DNA of 64,000 bases from JBAYIE01 sp041665785 (GTDB taxonomy: Bacteria; Bacteroidota; Bacteroidia; UKL13-3), in assembly GCA_041665785.1 (NCBI GenBank), contig JBAYIE010000021.1, forward strand, positions 9,626 to 73,625, in the 5' to 3' direction. Under the pieces are notes generated by a model. The model was given only the letters and a program-made list of their open reading frames with translations. It searched no databases and was not told the origin of the DNA. A program made the translations under genes and the position numbers. Shown here piece by piece: positions 25,104 to 34,139 of this stretch. The first letter of the stretch is position 1, and each line of letters begins with the position of its first letter.

Positions 25104-27128
25104 ATGGAAAAATTCAACAACCGGCTTGTTCATGCATCAAGCCCCTATTTATTACAGCACGCCCACAATCCGGTCGATTGGCAGGAATGGAGTGAAGCGG
25201 CATTTGAAGAAGCCCGTGCAAGAGATTGCATGGTGCTGATCAGTATCGGATATTCTGCCTGCCACTGGTGCCATGTTATGGAACGTGAATGTTTCGAAGA
25301 TGTGGAAGTTGCCGAGATGATGAACAAACATTTTGTTTGCATCAAAGTGGATCGGGAAGAGCGACCGGATGTAGATCAGGTTTATATGGATGCTGTTCAA
25401 CTGGTCGCCGGCAACGGAGGCTGGCCACTCAATTGTTTTACTTTGCCGGATGGACGTCCGTTATATGGTGGAACTTATTTTCCAAAACCGCAGTGGTTGC
25501 AGGTGTTGGATAACCTTTCCCAACTGTATGCTTCAAAAAAGGAAGAGGCTTTGCATTATGCTTCTAACCTGACCAAAGGTATTCAGCAAATGAATCTGAT
25601 TGGTGAGAAGGAAAACACACTTACGTTCTCCTGGACGCAAATGCAATCCATCATGCATCAGTGGGCTGAATCATTGGATTTTGAATATGGGGGAATAAAC
25701 CGGGCACCAAAATTTCCAATGCCTCTAAATTTGCAACTGTTACTGGATTATGGTGTGTATTCAGGTGAACATAAATTTACGGAAGCGGTACATATTACTT
25801 TGAACCGTATGGCAGATGGTGGCATCTACGATCAGGTAGGTGGTGGCTTTGCCCGATATTCTACTGATATTTTCTGGAAGGTTCCGCATTTTGAAAAAAT
25901 GCTGTACGACAACGCTCAACTGCTTTCGCTCTATGCGCATGCGTATCAGCATCAGGCCAACCCACGCTATCTGGAAGTATTGGAAGATACTTTCGCTTTT
26001 TTAAAACGGGAGATGATGTCGGAAGATGGTTTGTTTTACTCCGCACTGGATGCCGACAGCGAAGGGCACGAAGGGCTGTTTTATATTTGGAGTAAGAACG
26101 AATTGCGTACCATCCTGGGTGATGATGAGCCTGTATTTTCTATGTACTATGCTGTAGAAGAAAGCGGGAATTGGGAATTTAGCAGCAATATTTTGCACCG
26201 GGTGTTATCGGATAAACAAATGGTTGAGGCATGCGGATTGCCTCTGGATGAAATCCGGCAACGGATCCGCAGATGCAATGCTAAATTGTTGCAGAAACGT
26301 GAAAGCCGTATCCGGCCGGGACTCGATGATAAAATCATCACAGCCTGGAATGCATTAACCATTACCGGTTGCTGCGATGCTTTTAAGGCAACCGGTCGTG
26401 TCGAATTTCTGGAGGCAGCCGAAAGATGTGCGGATCAATTGTTGAAAAACCTCGAAGTACATGATACATGGTTTCGCATTTATAAAAATGGTAAAGCCAG
26501 TATTCCGGCCTTTGCCGAAGATTATGCCTGTTTGTGCGAAGCCTTGATTTCACTGTTTGAAGTAACCGGTAAAGATTCTTATTTGAGTAAGGCAAAAGTG
26601 ATTATGTCGGTAGCCAATGAATTGTTTTTTCAATCGGACCCCGGTTTATTCGCCTTCAACTCGCGTTTGCAACTACAATTGGTTACACAAAAGTTCGCAA
26701 CGCACGATGATGTAATTGCTTCCTCCAACAGCATTTTCGCGAAGTGTTTGTTCAAGTTGGGATTCCTGATGGATGAAGAGATCTTTCACACACAGGTCAA
26801 ACAAATGAAACAGGTTATTCTGCCAACGATGTTAAAAATACCATCTGTATATGGAAATTGGTTGCAATTGTTTTTATGGGAGCATTTCGGTTGGTATCAG
26901 TTAACAGTTACAGGTACTGTTCATTTTCCCTTGTTCAGGAACTACTATCCAGGACTTATGATATTACCGGTTTTGGAAAATACTTCAGTCCCTGTTTTAC
27001 GCGAAAAGAAATCAGCAGCCTATAACCAATACTTTCTGTGCAGGGACTTTACCTGCGAGTTACCGGTTAATGATCCGGAAAAGGCATTGCTTAAAATCAG
27101 GTATCAGGTTACAAATGAACCAACTTGA
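25104..27128 (+). CDS. Thioredoxin-domain / six-hairpin glycosidase-like protein (YyaL, DUF255)
   Basis: A 674-residue cytoplasmic protein of the YyaL/SPATA20 family. The N-terminal thioredoxin-like domain has the conserved segment SSPYLLQHAHNPVDWQEW and a CHWC redox-type motif (C53, C56). The rest is an alpha/alpha-barrel related to six-hairpin glycosidases and N-acylglucosamine epimerases, with the segments GGGFARYSTD and WKVPHFEKMLYDNAQL. The biochemical role of the family is not established. Full length is as expected. Its last 20 nt overlap the convergent gene that follows. Confidence 0.92.
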   Translation: MEKFNNRLVHASSPYLLQHAHNPVDWQEWSEAAFEEARARDCMVLISIGYSACHWCHVMERECFEDVEVAEMMNKHFVCIKVDREERPDVDQVYMDAVQLVAGNGGWPLNCFTLPDGRPLYGGTYFPKPQWLQVLDNLSQLYASKKEEALHYASNLTKGIQQMNLIGEKENTLTFSWTQMQSIMHQWAESLDFEYGGINRAPKFPMPLNLQLLLDYGVYSGEHKFTEAVHITLNRMADGGIYDQVGGGFARYSTDIFWKVPHFEKMLYDNAQLLSLYAHAYQHQANPRYLEVLEDTFAFLKREMMSEDGLFYSALDADSEGHEGLFYIWSKNELRTILGDDEPVFSMYYAVEESGNWEFSSNILHRVLSDKQMVEACGLPLDEIRQRIRRCNAKLLQKRESRIRPGLDDKIITAWNALTITGCCDAFKATGRVEFLEAAERCADQLLKNLEVHDTWFRIYKNGKASIPAFAEDYACLCEALISLFEVTGKDSYLSKAKVIMSVANELFFQSDPGLFAFNSRLQLQLVTQKFATHDDVIASSNSIFAKCLFKLGFLMDEEIFHTQVKQMKQVILPTMLKIPSVYGNWLQLFLWEHFGWYQLTVTGTVHFPLFRNYYPGLMILPVLENTSVPVLREKKSAAYNQYFLCRDFTCELPVNDPEKALLKIRYQVTNEPT

Positions 27129-27678
27129 ATTCAAGTTTCTTCGCCAGTGTTCGATAGTAAACATTGATATGTGCTTTCACCCGCGTAATGTCTTTATATT
27201 CCTGAAGCATATCGATCAGAAGAATATCGAATACACAACCTTCAACAAATTTGATTTCCTTACCAAAACCGCAAACACATAATGCATTTGTATCGCGCAA
27301 AAACTTTTTGATATGTCGCAGATCTGTATTCAGGGTATGGCATGTTCCGAAATGAATGATTTTATTGTGACAACGGGGCCCCAGAATTTTGGCAAAATCC
27401 TCAAGTGTTAAACTGTCGTTTCCTATTAAAATCTGATTGGGCTTACCGTGAAAGGCGATATAAAGAATACTGTAGTTTTTATACCTTCTGTGTTTCCATT
27501 GTTTCAGGTAGTATTCCAGATTTTCACGTGTTCCGCAATGACGGTGGATGTAGTTGATGTCTCTGTTCTTTTTCAAAAAAGTCAATACTTCCTGTACAGA
27601 GGTTTGCTGCTTGAGATTTTTACTCCAGTCGCCTTCCAGACAGAAAACTTCCTTATTATATGACTTAGCCAGTATCAT
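27109..27678 (-). CDS. DUF6642-like protein with a possible caspase-type His/Cys dyad
   Basis: A 189-residue soluble protein. It starts MILAKSYNKEVFCLEGDW; the frame continues to 27765, but the family-like start is ATG 27678. The motifs ILYIAFHGKP (H77) and KIIHFGTCHTL (C113) follow hydrophobic strands in the order and spacing seen for the catalytic His and Cys of caspase/CHAT-like peptidases. The assignment to DUF6642 is from memory of the family pattern. It overlaps the end of the YyaL-type gene tail to tail by 20 bp and is separated from ftsZ by a strong terminator. Such proteins can act in host-defence or regulated proteolysis, but no partner gene is seen here. Confidence 0.7.
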   Translation of the reverse strand: MILAKSYNKEVFCLEGDWSKNLKQQTSVQEVLTFLKKNRDINYIHRHCGTRENLEYYLKQWKHRRYKNYSILYIAFHGKPNQILIGNDSLTLEDFAKILGPRCHNKIIHFGTCHTLNTDLRHIKKFLRDTNALCVCGFGKEIKFVEGCVFDILLIDMLQEYKDITRVKAHINVYYRTLAKKLEFKLVHL

Positions 27679-27764
27679 CTTATTCCATGAACGTATTAAA
27701 ACTTTTGAATGCGTCGCCCTTTTGGTTTGGCGGGCAAAGATGAAGTATTCGGGAGAATATCCCA

Positions 27765-27797
27765 CAAAAAAGGCCTACAATAATATTGTAAGCCTTT
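27765..27797 (-). terminator. Intrinsic terminator of the dcw operon
   Basis: Inverted repeat AAAGGCcTACAAT / ATTGTAaGCCTTT. On the minus strand it is followed by six Ts, just past the ftsZ stop at 27816. It is a strong rho-independent terminator and marks the end of the cell-division cluster. Confidence 0.85.
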
Positions 27798-27815
27798 GAT
27801 ATTCAGTTATTAAAC

Positions 27816-29429
27816 TTAGTCGACATTGTCGTGCAGGAAGGAGTTATTGGTCCTGATTCCTGTTTTTTGGGTATTGGGTTCCTCAAACAAACTCAGGCGT
27901 GAAACCTGGTTTTCAGAGGAATGCGGCACATCATTCAGCTTTTTATTTTTACGGATATAAGCTGGTTCTTTCTCCAGATCGCGAATGCCTCCCGGAGATT
28001 TGATATTCACATTCAGGTTCTTCAATTCTTTAAGTCGCTGAATATGTTTTTCAAAACGCATTTCCTGTTGTTCTACAGTGAGATTGTCTTCTTCGGAAGT
28101 ATGGTTCACCATTTCAAAATGGATTTGTTCTTCAATTACCTCATCCAAACTGTGTTCAATGGATTCTTTATTTTTAATATCATTCACACGGTTACGGATT
28201 TCTTCATCTTCTTCCAATTCCGATTGCATTTCTAGATGCGTTGTTTCTTCCTCAATGCGCAACTCAAACCGGATAGTTTCCTTTTCTGGAAAAGTTTCGG
28301 GTGGTATTTCATTTGACGGAATTTCGGAAACAGGGAGTTCATTCTGCGTCACTTTATTTTCCGGATTGATAATTACCATCTCATTGGGACGAGCTTGTTC
28401 GTATAGTACATGCTTCGTTTTCGGCTCGGCTGTATTGGATGAGGTATAGATGATTCTGTTTTCGCGGGTTTCAAATCCGGTTGCAATCAAGGTAACGGAA
28501 AGATTATCGCCTATGTTTTCATCAAACGATGTTCCCAGGATCATATCAGCAGTTAATCCTGCTTCCTCCTGAATATAATTGGAGATCTGATCGATTTCAT
28601 CCATCAGTACTTCGGCATTACCGGAAGTGATATTGAGGAGAATATTTTTTGCTCCGCTGATTTGATTTTCGTTGAGGAGTGGTGAAGCCAGAGCAGCCTG
28701 AACAGCACGAATTGCACGATTCTCTCCTTCAGCCATAGCAGATCCCATCAATGCTACACCGCTGTTTTGCATTACGGTTTTAACATCTTCAAAATCCACA
28801 TTGATATAACCAGGGAAAGTGATTATTTCTGCAATTCCTTTGGCTGCAATAGTCAGAATATCGTTGGCATGACTAAAGGCCTGGCGAATGGGAAGATTGC
28901 CATACATTTCCTTGATCTTGTCGTTGTTAATTACCAGCAGGCAATCCACACTGCGCTTTAAGGTTTCTATTCCTTCATCGGCATGTGCTTTTCTCTTTTT
29001 ACCTTCAAAGGCGAAAGGAGTAGTGACAATACCAACCGTTAAAATATCCAACTCGCGTGCAGCTTTTGCAATGATTGGTGCGGCACCGGTACCGGTACCT
29101 CCGCCCATTCCGGCAGTTATAAATAACATCTTGGTATGTACACCAAAAATATCAATGATATCTTCAATGGCCTCCATGGCCGCTTTTTTTCCAACTTCCG
29201 GATTTGCTCCGGCTCCAAGACCGGAAGTTAAACCGGAACCCAACTGAACTTTGTTGGGGATAGGACTGGCTTCAAGTGCCTGCAAATCGGTATTGCAAAT
29301 CACGAAGTCAACACCTTTGATGCCCTGGTTGAACATATGGTTCACGGCATTTCCGCCTCCGCCTCCTACTCCAAGTACCTTGATGATACTCGACCGGTCT
29401 TTGGGCAAATCAAATTTTAATGTGTTCAT
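27816..29429 (-). CDS. ftsZ: Cell division protein FtsZ
   Basis: Tubulin-like GTPase that forms the division ring. The GTP-binding segment VLGVGGGGGNAVNHM is near residues 18-32, and the tubulin signature GGGTGTG is at residues 109-115. The GTPase and C-terminal tubulin domains end near residue 320. The chain then continues for about 215 residues, far longer than the linker of E. coli FtsZ (383 residues in total). This linker is acidic and Glu-rich, and the chain ends NNSFLHDNVD, a tail typical of Bacteroidota FtsZ that should bind FtsA. It is the last gene of the dcw operon, 50 nt after ftsA, and is followed by an intrinsic terminator. Confidence 0.97.
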   Translation of the reverse strand: MNTLKFDLPKDRSSIIKVLGVGGGGGNAVNHMFNQGIKGVDFVICNTDLQALEASPIPNKVQLGSGLTSGLGAGANPEVGKKAAMEAIEDIIDIFGVHTKMLFITAGMGGGTGTGAAPIIAKAARELDILTVGIVTTPFAFEGKKRKAHADEGIETLKRSVDCLLVINNDKIKEMYGNLPIRQAFSHANDILTIAAKGIAEIITFPGYINVDFEDVKTVMQNSGVALMGSAMAEGENRAIRAVQAALASPLLNENQISGAKNILLNITSGNAEVLMDEIDQISNYIQEEAGLTADMILGTSFDENIGDNLSVTLIATGFETRENRIIYTSSNTAEPKTKHVLYEQARPNEMVIINPENKVTQNELPVSEIPSNEIPPETFPEKETIRFELRIEEETTHLEMQSELEEDEEIRNRVNDIKNKESIEHSLDEVIEEQIHFEMVNHTSEEDNLTVEQQEMRFEKHIQRLKELKNLNVNIKSPGGIRDLEKEPAYIRKNKKLNDVPHSSENQVSRLSLFEEPNTQKTGIRTNNSFLHDNVD

Positions 29430-29453
29430 AACATTGGTTATTTAGTTATGGAA

Positions 29454-29471
29454 GGCCACCCGAAGGAAGCC
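29454..29471 (-). promoter_or_regulatory. Intercistronic hairpin between ftsA and ftsZ
   Basis: On the minus strand GGCTTCC-TTCG-GGTGGCC folds into a short stem with a stable C(UUCG)G tetraloop in the 50-nt gap between ftsA and ftsZ. There is no T-run. It could act as an RNA stability or processing element that sets ftsZ expression apart. Confidence 0.35.
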
Positions 29472-29479
29472 GACTTTTG

Positions 29480-30787
29480 TTAAGAGAAATCCTTCATGTC
29501 TTCCTCGTCGTTGAGCCATGCGCGACTCTTTTCGAGAATTTTGGTTAAAAATCCGCCAGAACCTTTTTTTACATCTGCAGCAGGAGCGGCATCCGGTGTT
29601 GTAGCCGGTTCATTCGCAATGGCATTCAATCCTTTGATGACCAAACCTACTCCGGTAGCATACATCGGGCTCTTGATATCTTCGACAATGGACTTGGAAA
29701 TATGTGTACTTGGATAACCGATTCGTGCATCCATACCGGTTACAAACTCAACCAGTTTATCGAGATGTTTTAATTGCGCCCCGCCTCCGGTAATGACGAT
29801 CCCTGCATTTAATTTTTTATCAAGCCCCGACGATTTGATTTCAAACAAAACAGATTCAAATATTTCTTCAACACGAGCCTGTATAACTAATGCCAGATTA
29901 CGTACGGATACTTCTTTTGGAGGGCGGCCATGAAATCCGGGAATACAAACGATTTCATTTTCTTTGTTTTCGTCGGCCAGTGCAGAACCGAATTTTAATT
30001 TCAGCAATTCGGCCTGATTGCGCAATACCTGACATCCATCAACAATATCTTCAGTAATCACATTGCCACCAAATGGAATAACAGCGGTATGGCGGATGAT
30101 TCCGTTTTTGAAGATAGCTACATCTGTTGTTCCACCGCCAATGTCAACCAAACAAACACCGGCTTCGAGTTCTTCCGGAGTTAAAACTGATTCAGAAGAA
30201 GAGAGTGGTTCGAGTATAAGATCGGCAACATCCAGACCAGCACGATTCACACTTTTATGGATATTCTTGATTGCGTCCAGATGGCCGGTAATGATGTGGA
30301 AATTGGCTGATAGGCGCACACCGGTCATACCCACCGGATCCGGAACATCGCTGAAATCATCAACCTGGAATTCCTGAGGCAGTACATGAATGATTTCATC
30401 ACCGGCAGGAAGGGCCAGTTTATAGGTATCCTGTACCAAACGTTCTACATCCTCGCGTGTAATCTCCTCATCGTTGTTGGAACGACTGATCGAATTCCGG
30501 TGTTGTAAACTTTTGATATGCTGACCGGCAATGCCAACATGTACGGAGTTGATTTCAATTCTGAATTTTCCGTTCGTCATCGATTGCTTGGCCTTTTCAA
30601 CAGCTTCACGGATAGCCGTTACCGTCTTATCAATATTACGAACTTCGCCACGGATTACCCCGAGTGACTCAGCCCGGCCCATTCCCAGAATTTCAACTTT
30701 CCCATGCTCATTTTGTGTACCTACAATTGCACAAACCTTGGTGGTACCAATATCCAACCCAACAACTACATTTTTGATATTTTCCAT
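29480..30787 (-). CDS. ftsA: Cell division protein FtsA
   Basis: Actin-fold ATPase that anchors FtsZ to the membrane and recruits later divisome proteins. The phosphate-1 motif GLDIGTTKVCAIVG lies near the start. The phosphate-2 region VDIGGGTTDVAIF and the adenosine motif GIVITGGGAQLKHL follow. A C-terminal segment (GGFLTKILEKSRAWLNDEEDM) forms the membrane-targeting amphipathic helix. The frame extends to 30838, but ATG 30787 (MENIKNVVVGLD) is the family start, giving 435 residues. It lies 4 nt after ftsQ. Confidence 0.95.
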   Translation of the reverse strand: MENIKNVVVGLDIGTTKVCAIVGTQNEHGKVEILGMGRAESLGVIRGEVRNIDKTVTAIREAVEKAKQSMTNGKFRIEINSVHVGIAGQHIKSLQHRNSISRSNNDEEITREDVERLVQDTYKLALPAGDEIIHVLPQEFQVDDFSDVPDPVGMTGVRLSANFHIITGHLDAIKNIHKSVNRAGLDVADLILEPLSSSESVLTPEELEAGVCLVDIGGGTTDVAIFKNGIIRHTAVIPFGGNVITEDIVDGCQVLRNQAELLKLKFGSALADENKENEIVCIPGFHGRPPKEVSVRNLALVIQARVEEIFESVLFEIKSSGLDKKLNAGIVITGGGAQLKHLDKLVEFVTGMDARIGYPSTHISKSIVEDIKSPMYATGVGLVIKGLNAIANEPATTPDAAPAADVKKGSGGFLTKILEKSRAWLNDEEDMKDFS

Positions 30788-30791
30788 TACC

Positions 30792-31592
30792 TCAATTATT
30801 TTTTTTACAAACGATTTGTCCTTTATAGCGCACATCAATATCCGAGTACCTTTCCCAACCCAGTCGGTTTAGTGCTTCCCGGTAAAACAACATGAGTTTA
30901 TTGAACTTCGTTTCCATATCTGATGTGTTGCCAAAATGAATGGTGTGATTCCCGACTTTAGGAATCAAAACAAACTCACTTGCAGCATTAACAAATATCT
31001 GTTCGATCTGTGCCTTCCAGAAGGCATCTTTATCAACATATGTGGCTATCTTCAAAAGTTCCTGCCCAATGAATGATTGCAGGCTGTCGGAGGGGACACC
31101 CGGTTCATATATATTTCCGGTAGCAACCATCACACGTGCCGTAAACAAAGAGGATTCAGGCATTTTAACACCTGTACGATCCAGATAGAATGATTCTCCT
31201 TTTACGTTCAGAATACGCAAAATGGGCTCCCGTTGTACGATGTGGATATTTAAACCACCGTTCATATCAGTGAACACTTTTGCCTTTTTAGCGAAGCGAT
31301 CTGTCCCCAGTTTCTTTTCCAGAGCATCAATATGCAATGCATGAATCAAGGTGCCGGGGATCTTTTTTTCATCTCCATCTTCCCGGATTACCCGCAAAAC
31401 GCGATTGCGATCAATGAATTGCAATTCGTTTTCAGGTTCGATATGAATGCTGACGGATGTACATTTAATGGCTGTTTCCTGTTTGTGTACAAAGGATAAA
31501 CTAAGAACAAGTCCGCCAACGAGGAAAACCCACCCGATTACGATGAATACCTTTTTTGTTGTTTGCCAAAACCTGACTTTATCGAATGCCAT
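30792..31592 (-). CDS. ftsQ: Cell division protein FtsQ
   Basis: Bitopic inner-membrane protein of the divisome that links early and late division proteins. A short cytoplasmic N-terminus is followed by one membrane helix (VFIVIGWVFLVGGLVLSLSF, residues 15-34). A POTRA-like domain and the FtsQ beta domain follow in the periplasm. Sequence identity in this family is low, so the call rests on topology, length (266 residues) and the fixed position between murC and ftsA. It overlaps murC by 14 bp. Confidence 0.88.
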   Translation of the reverse strand: MAFDKVRFWQTTKKVFIVIGWVFLVGGLVLSLSFVHKQETAIKCTSVSIHIEPENELQFIDRNRVLRVIREDGDEKKIPGTLIHALHIDALEKKLGTDRFAKKAKVFTDMNGGLNIHIVQREPILRILNVKGESFYLDRTGVKMPESSLFTARVMVATGNIYEPGVPSDSLQSFIGQELLKIATYVDKDAFWKAQIEQIFVNAASEFVLIPKVGNHTIHFGNTSDMETKFNKLMLFYREALNRLGWERYSDIDVRYKGQIVCKKNN

Positions 31593-33003
31593 TATAAGGA
31601 CGGGGGGTTAATGAATTCAATAATTGACGAAGGGGTTCAACCAATTGATCGATATCGCCCGCACCTACAGTTATCAGCACTTCCGGGTTTTTTTGTGCAA
31701 TGACTGAAAGGACATCTTCCCTGGCGCACAATGCTTTTTCAGGAGCAGAAATTTGTGTCAGTAACATGGCTGAACTTACCCCCGGAATAGGAAGTTCACG
31801 GGCAGGATAAATATCCAGCAACACAATATCATCTACAAGGCTAAGGCTTTTAGAAAAGCCTTCTGCAAAATCGCGTGTTCGGGAATATAAATGCGGTTGA
31901 AAAATGGCAGTAATTTTTCGTTCCGGATACATTTGTTTTACGGAAGAAAGAATGGCATTCAACTCTTCAGGATGATGCGCATAATCGTCGATAAATATTC
32001 TGTTTTGTTGTTGAATAATATATTCAAACCTACGCTTGACTCCTTTGAAAGTAGCCAGTCCGGTCCTTAATTCTTCCTCATTGATTCCTGCTTCCAGTGC
32101 TGCAACTGAAGCAGCAATGGCGTTCTCAACATTATGCAAACCCGGAATACCCAAATAAAGATTAGCGATTATTTTTTTCGCATAATGAAGATCAAAAAAG
32201 TATTGATCCTTGCTAATCCGGATATTTTCTGCATGAGCATCTGCATTCTCATGCAAACTGTAGGTAAGAATCCGATGCGATGCATTTTTGAGTGACCGGA
32301 GTATTTTGCTCAATTCCAGTTCTTGCTTAATAATTAACAAATCCCTTACCTGCGATGCATAAGCTGCAAATGAATCCAGTAAAGCGCTGTGTTCACCATA
32401 GATATCCAGGTGATCGGCATCGGTGGATGTGATGATGCCAATGGATGGATGCAAAGTCAGGAAGGATCTGTCGAATTCATCCGCTTCTACCACCATATAT
32501 TGTTTCGATGGATCCAGATGGGCATTGCCGGTAAGGAGATTGGTTTGGTAATTGGTAGAAATGCCTCCGAGAAATGCAGCGCAACCCGTAGTACTTTGTT
32601 TTAACAAATGAGCAATCAATGTTGAAGTAGTAGTCTTGCCATGTGTTCCGGCAACTCCTATCGTACGATAAGCATCGGTTATCCATCCCAACACCTGCGA
32701 ACGTTTAAGGAGGGTAAAGGTGTGTTGCTGAAACCAAAGGAGTTCCTGATGATCTTTGGGAATGGCTGGTGTGTATATAACCAATGTGCTTTCGGGCATC
32801 AATTGCAAGGATTCCAATTCGCTTCCCAGATCTGAATAATGTATTTCAATTCCTTCTTTGGACAATTCAAGCGTTAAGGGAGTTTGCGTTTTATCATAAC
32901 CCATAACTTTTACACTACGCAAATGAAAATAACGGGCAATGGCACTCATACCGATTCCTCCGACACCCAAAAAGTAAACCAATTTTACAGTTGCTAAATT
33001 CAT
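31579..33003 (-). CDS. murC: UDP-N-acetylmuramate-L-alanine ligase
   Basis: Adds L-alanine to UDP-MurNAc, the first amino acid of the stem peptide. The N-terminal Rossmann region has FLGVGGIGMSAIARY (residues 11-25), and the ATP-binding P-loop is GTHGKTTTSTL near residue 117. The Mur ligase central and C-terminal domains follow, with DDYAHHPEEL near residue 340, a MurC hallmark. It is 474 residues. It begins inside the murG stop (ATGA overlap) and overlaps ftsQ by 14 bp, so translation is likely coupled. Confidence 0.96.
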   Translation of the reverse strand: MNLATVKLVYFLGVGGIGMSAIARYFHLRSVKVMGYDKTQTPLTLELSKEGIEIHYSDLGSELESLQLMPESTLVIYTPAIPKDHQELLWFQQHTFTLLKRSQVLGWITDAYRTIGVAGTHGKTTTSTLIAHLLKQSTTGCAAFLGGISTNYQTNLLTGNAHLDPSKQYMVVEADEFDRSFLTLHPSIGIITSTDADHLDIYGEHSALLDSFAAYASQVRDLLIIKQELELSKILRSLKNASHRILTYSLHENADAHAENIRISKDQYFFDLHYAKKIIANLYLGIPGLHNVENAIAASVAALEAGINEEELRTGLATFKGVKRRFEYIIQQQNRIFIDDYAHHPEELNAILSSVKQMYPERKITAIFQPHLYSRTRDFAEGFSKSLSLVDDIVLLDIYPARELPIPGVSSAMLLTQISAPEKALCAREDVLSVIAQKNPEVLITVGAGDIDQLVEPLRQLLNSLTPRPYNGIR

Positions 33004-34139
33004 ATACTCGATTCATGGATAAGTTTGAGTACCTCTTTTTCAATTCTACCTGCTGCATCGGGCATTGCAAACATGGCAATATTATTACGCAGCTGCGCCT
33101 GGCGCATAGGGTTGTTCATCAGGCTGATCAACTCAGGAATTAAAGCTGACCTTGCATCCTGATCGCGAACCATCAATGCTGCCTGTTGCTCCACCAAAGC
33201 CATTGCATTTTTGGTTTGATGATCTTCGGCTACATTGGGAGAAGGAACCAGGATAACCGGCTTTTTAACCTGAGCTATTTCAGCTATTCTCAATGCATCC
33301 GCTCTGGAAATGACCACATCTGCCGCAGCGTAAGCCAGGTGCATTTCATAAATAAACGATTGACAATTCACAGAACCTCCGGAATTGTTTTCTGAAATAA
33401 TAAGTGTTTTTACCGGATCTAATCGTTGCCGGTTAAAATTTAAACCTGTTTGCCAGATTACCTGAACATGTTGTTGATGAATTTCATTTATGCCATTCAA
33501 CATGCTTTCGTTAATGGTTCGTGCACCAAGACTCCCTCCAATTACCAAAACGGTTTTCTTCGATGAGTCTAAACCGAAATGGGTATATGCTTCTTTTTTG
33601 AATTGTTGAACATCAATTAAATCCTTGCGGATCGGATTTCCGGTTTTTACAATTTTACGTTCCGGAAAGAAACGTTCCATGCGATCATAAGCCACGCAAA
33701 TGGTATTTACACGGTTACGGAGAATTTTATTTGTAATTCCTGCATACGAATTTTGTTCGTGAATAAGGGTTGGAATATCACGCATGGTTGCGGCATACAG
33801 CAATGCACCACTGGCATAGCCACCAAAGCCAATAGCCACATCGGGTTTATATTCACGCAGGATTTGGAGTGATTTCCAAACACTGTGTATGACTTTTAAA
33901 GGGAATAAGAAATTCTTTGGTGAGAGACTTCGTTGCAATCCACTGATCCAAAGTCCGATGATTGGGAAGCCGGCTTTTGGAACTTTTTCCATTTCCATGC
34001 GATCGCTGGCACCAACAAATAAAATTTCTGCATCGGGATGGCTTGAGCGAATAGCCTGTGCAACCGCAACGGCAGGGTATATATGACCTCCGGTACCACC
34101 ACCGCTGACTATAAATTTTAATTTTTTAGATGTGTTCAT
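33000..34139 (-). CDS. murG: UDP-GlcNAc:undecaprenyl-PP-MurNAc-pentapeptide GlcNAc transferase
   Basis: Membrane-associated GT-B glycosyltransferase that converts lipid I to lipid II. The glycine-rich motif SGGGTGGHIYPAVAVA is at residues 12-27, the second motif VIGGSLGARTINESM near residue 195, and the UDP-GlcNAc-binding segment SRADALRIAEI near residue 275. At 379 residues it is slightly longer than E. coli MurG (355). It overlaps ftsW and murC by 4 bp each. Confidence 0.95.
   Translation of the reverse strand: MNTSKKLKFIVSGGGTGGHIYPAVAVAQAIRSSHPDAEILFVGASDRMEMEKVPKAGFPIIGLWISGLQRSLSPKNFLFPLKVIHSVWKSLQILREYKPDVAIGFGGYASGALLYAATMRDIPTLIHEQNSYAGITNKILRNRVNTICVAYDRMERFFPERKIVKTGNPIRKDLIDVQQFKKEAYTHFGLDSSKKTVLVIGGSLGARTINESMLNGINEIHQQHVQVIWQTGLNFNRQRLDPVKTLIISENNSGGSVNCQSFIYEMHLAYAAADVVISRADALRIAEIAQVKKPVILVPSPNVAEDHQTKNAMALVEQQAALMVRDQDARSALIPELISLMNNPMRQAQLRNNIAMFAMPDAAGRIEKEVLKLIHESSI

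Noticed and set aside
28078..28449. Serine-rich plus-strand frame opposite ftsZ
   Set aside because: It is the complement of the Glu-rich FtsZ linker (GAA codons read as TTC).
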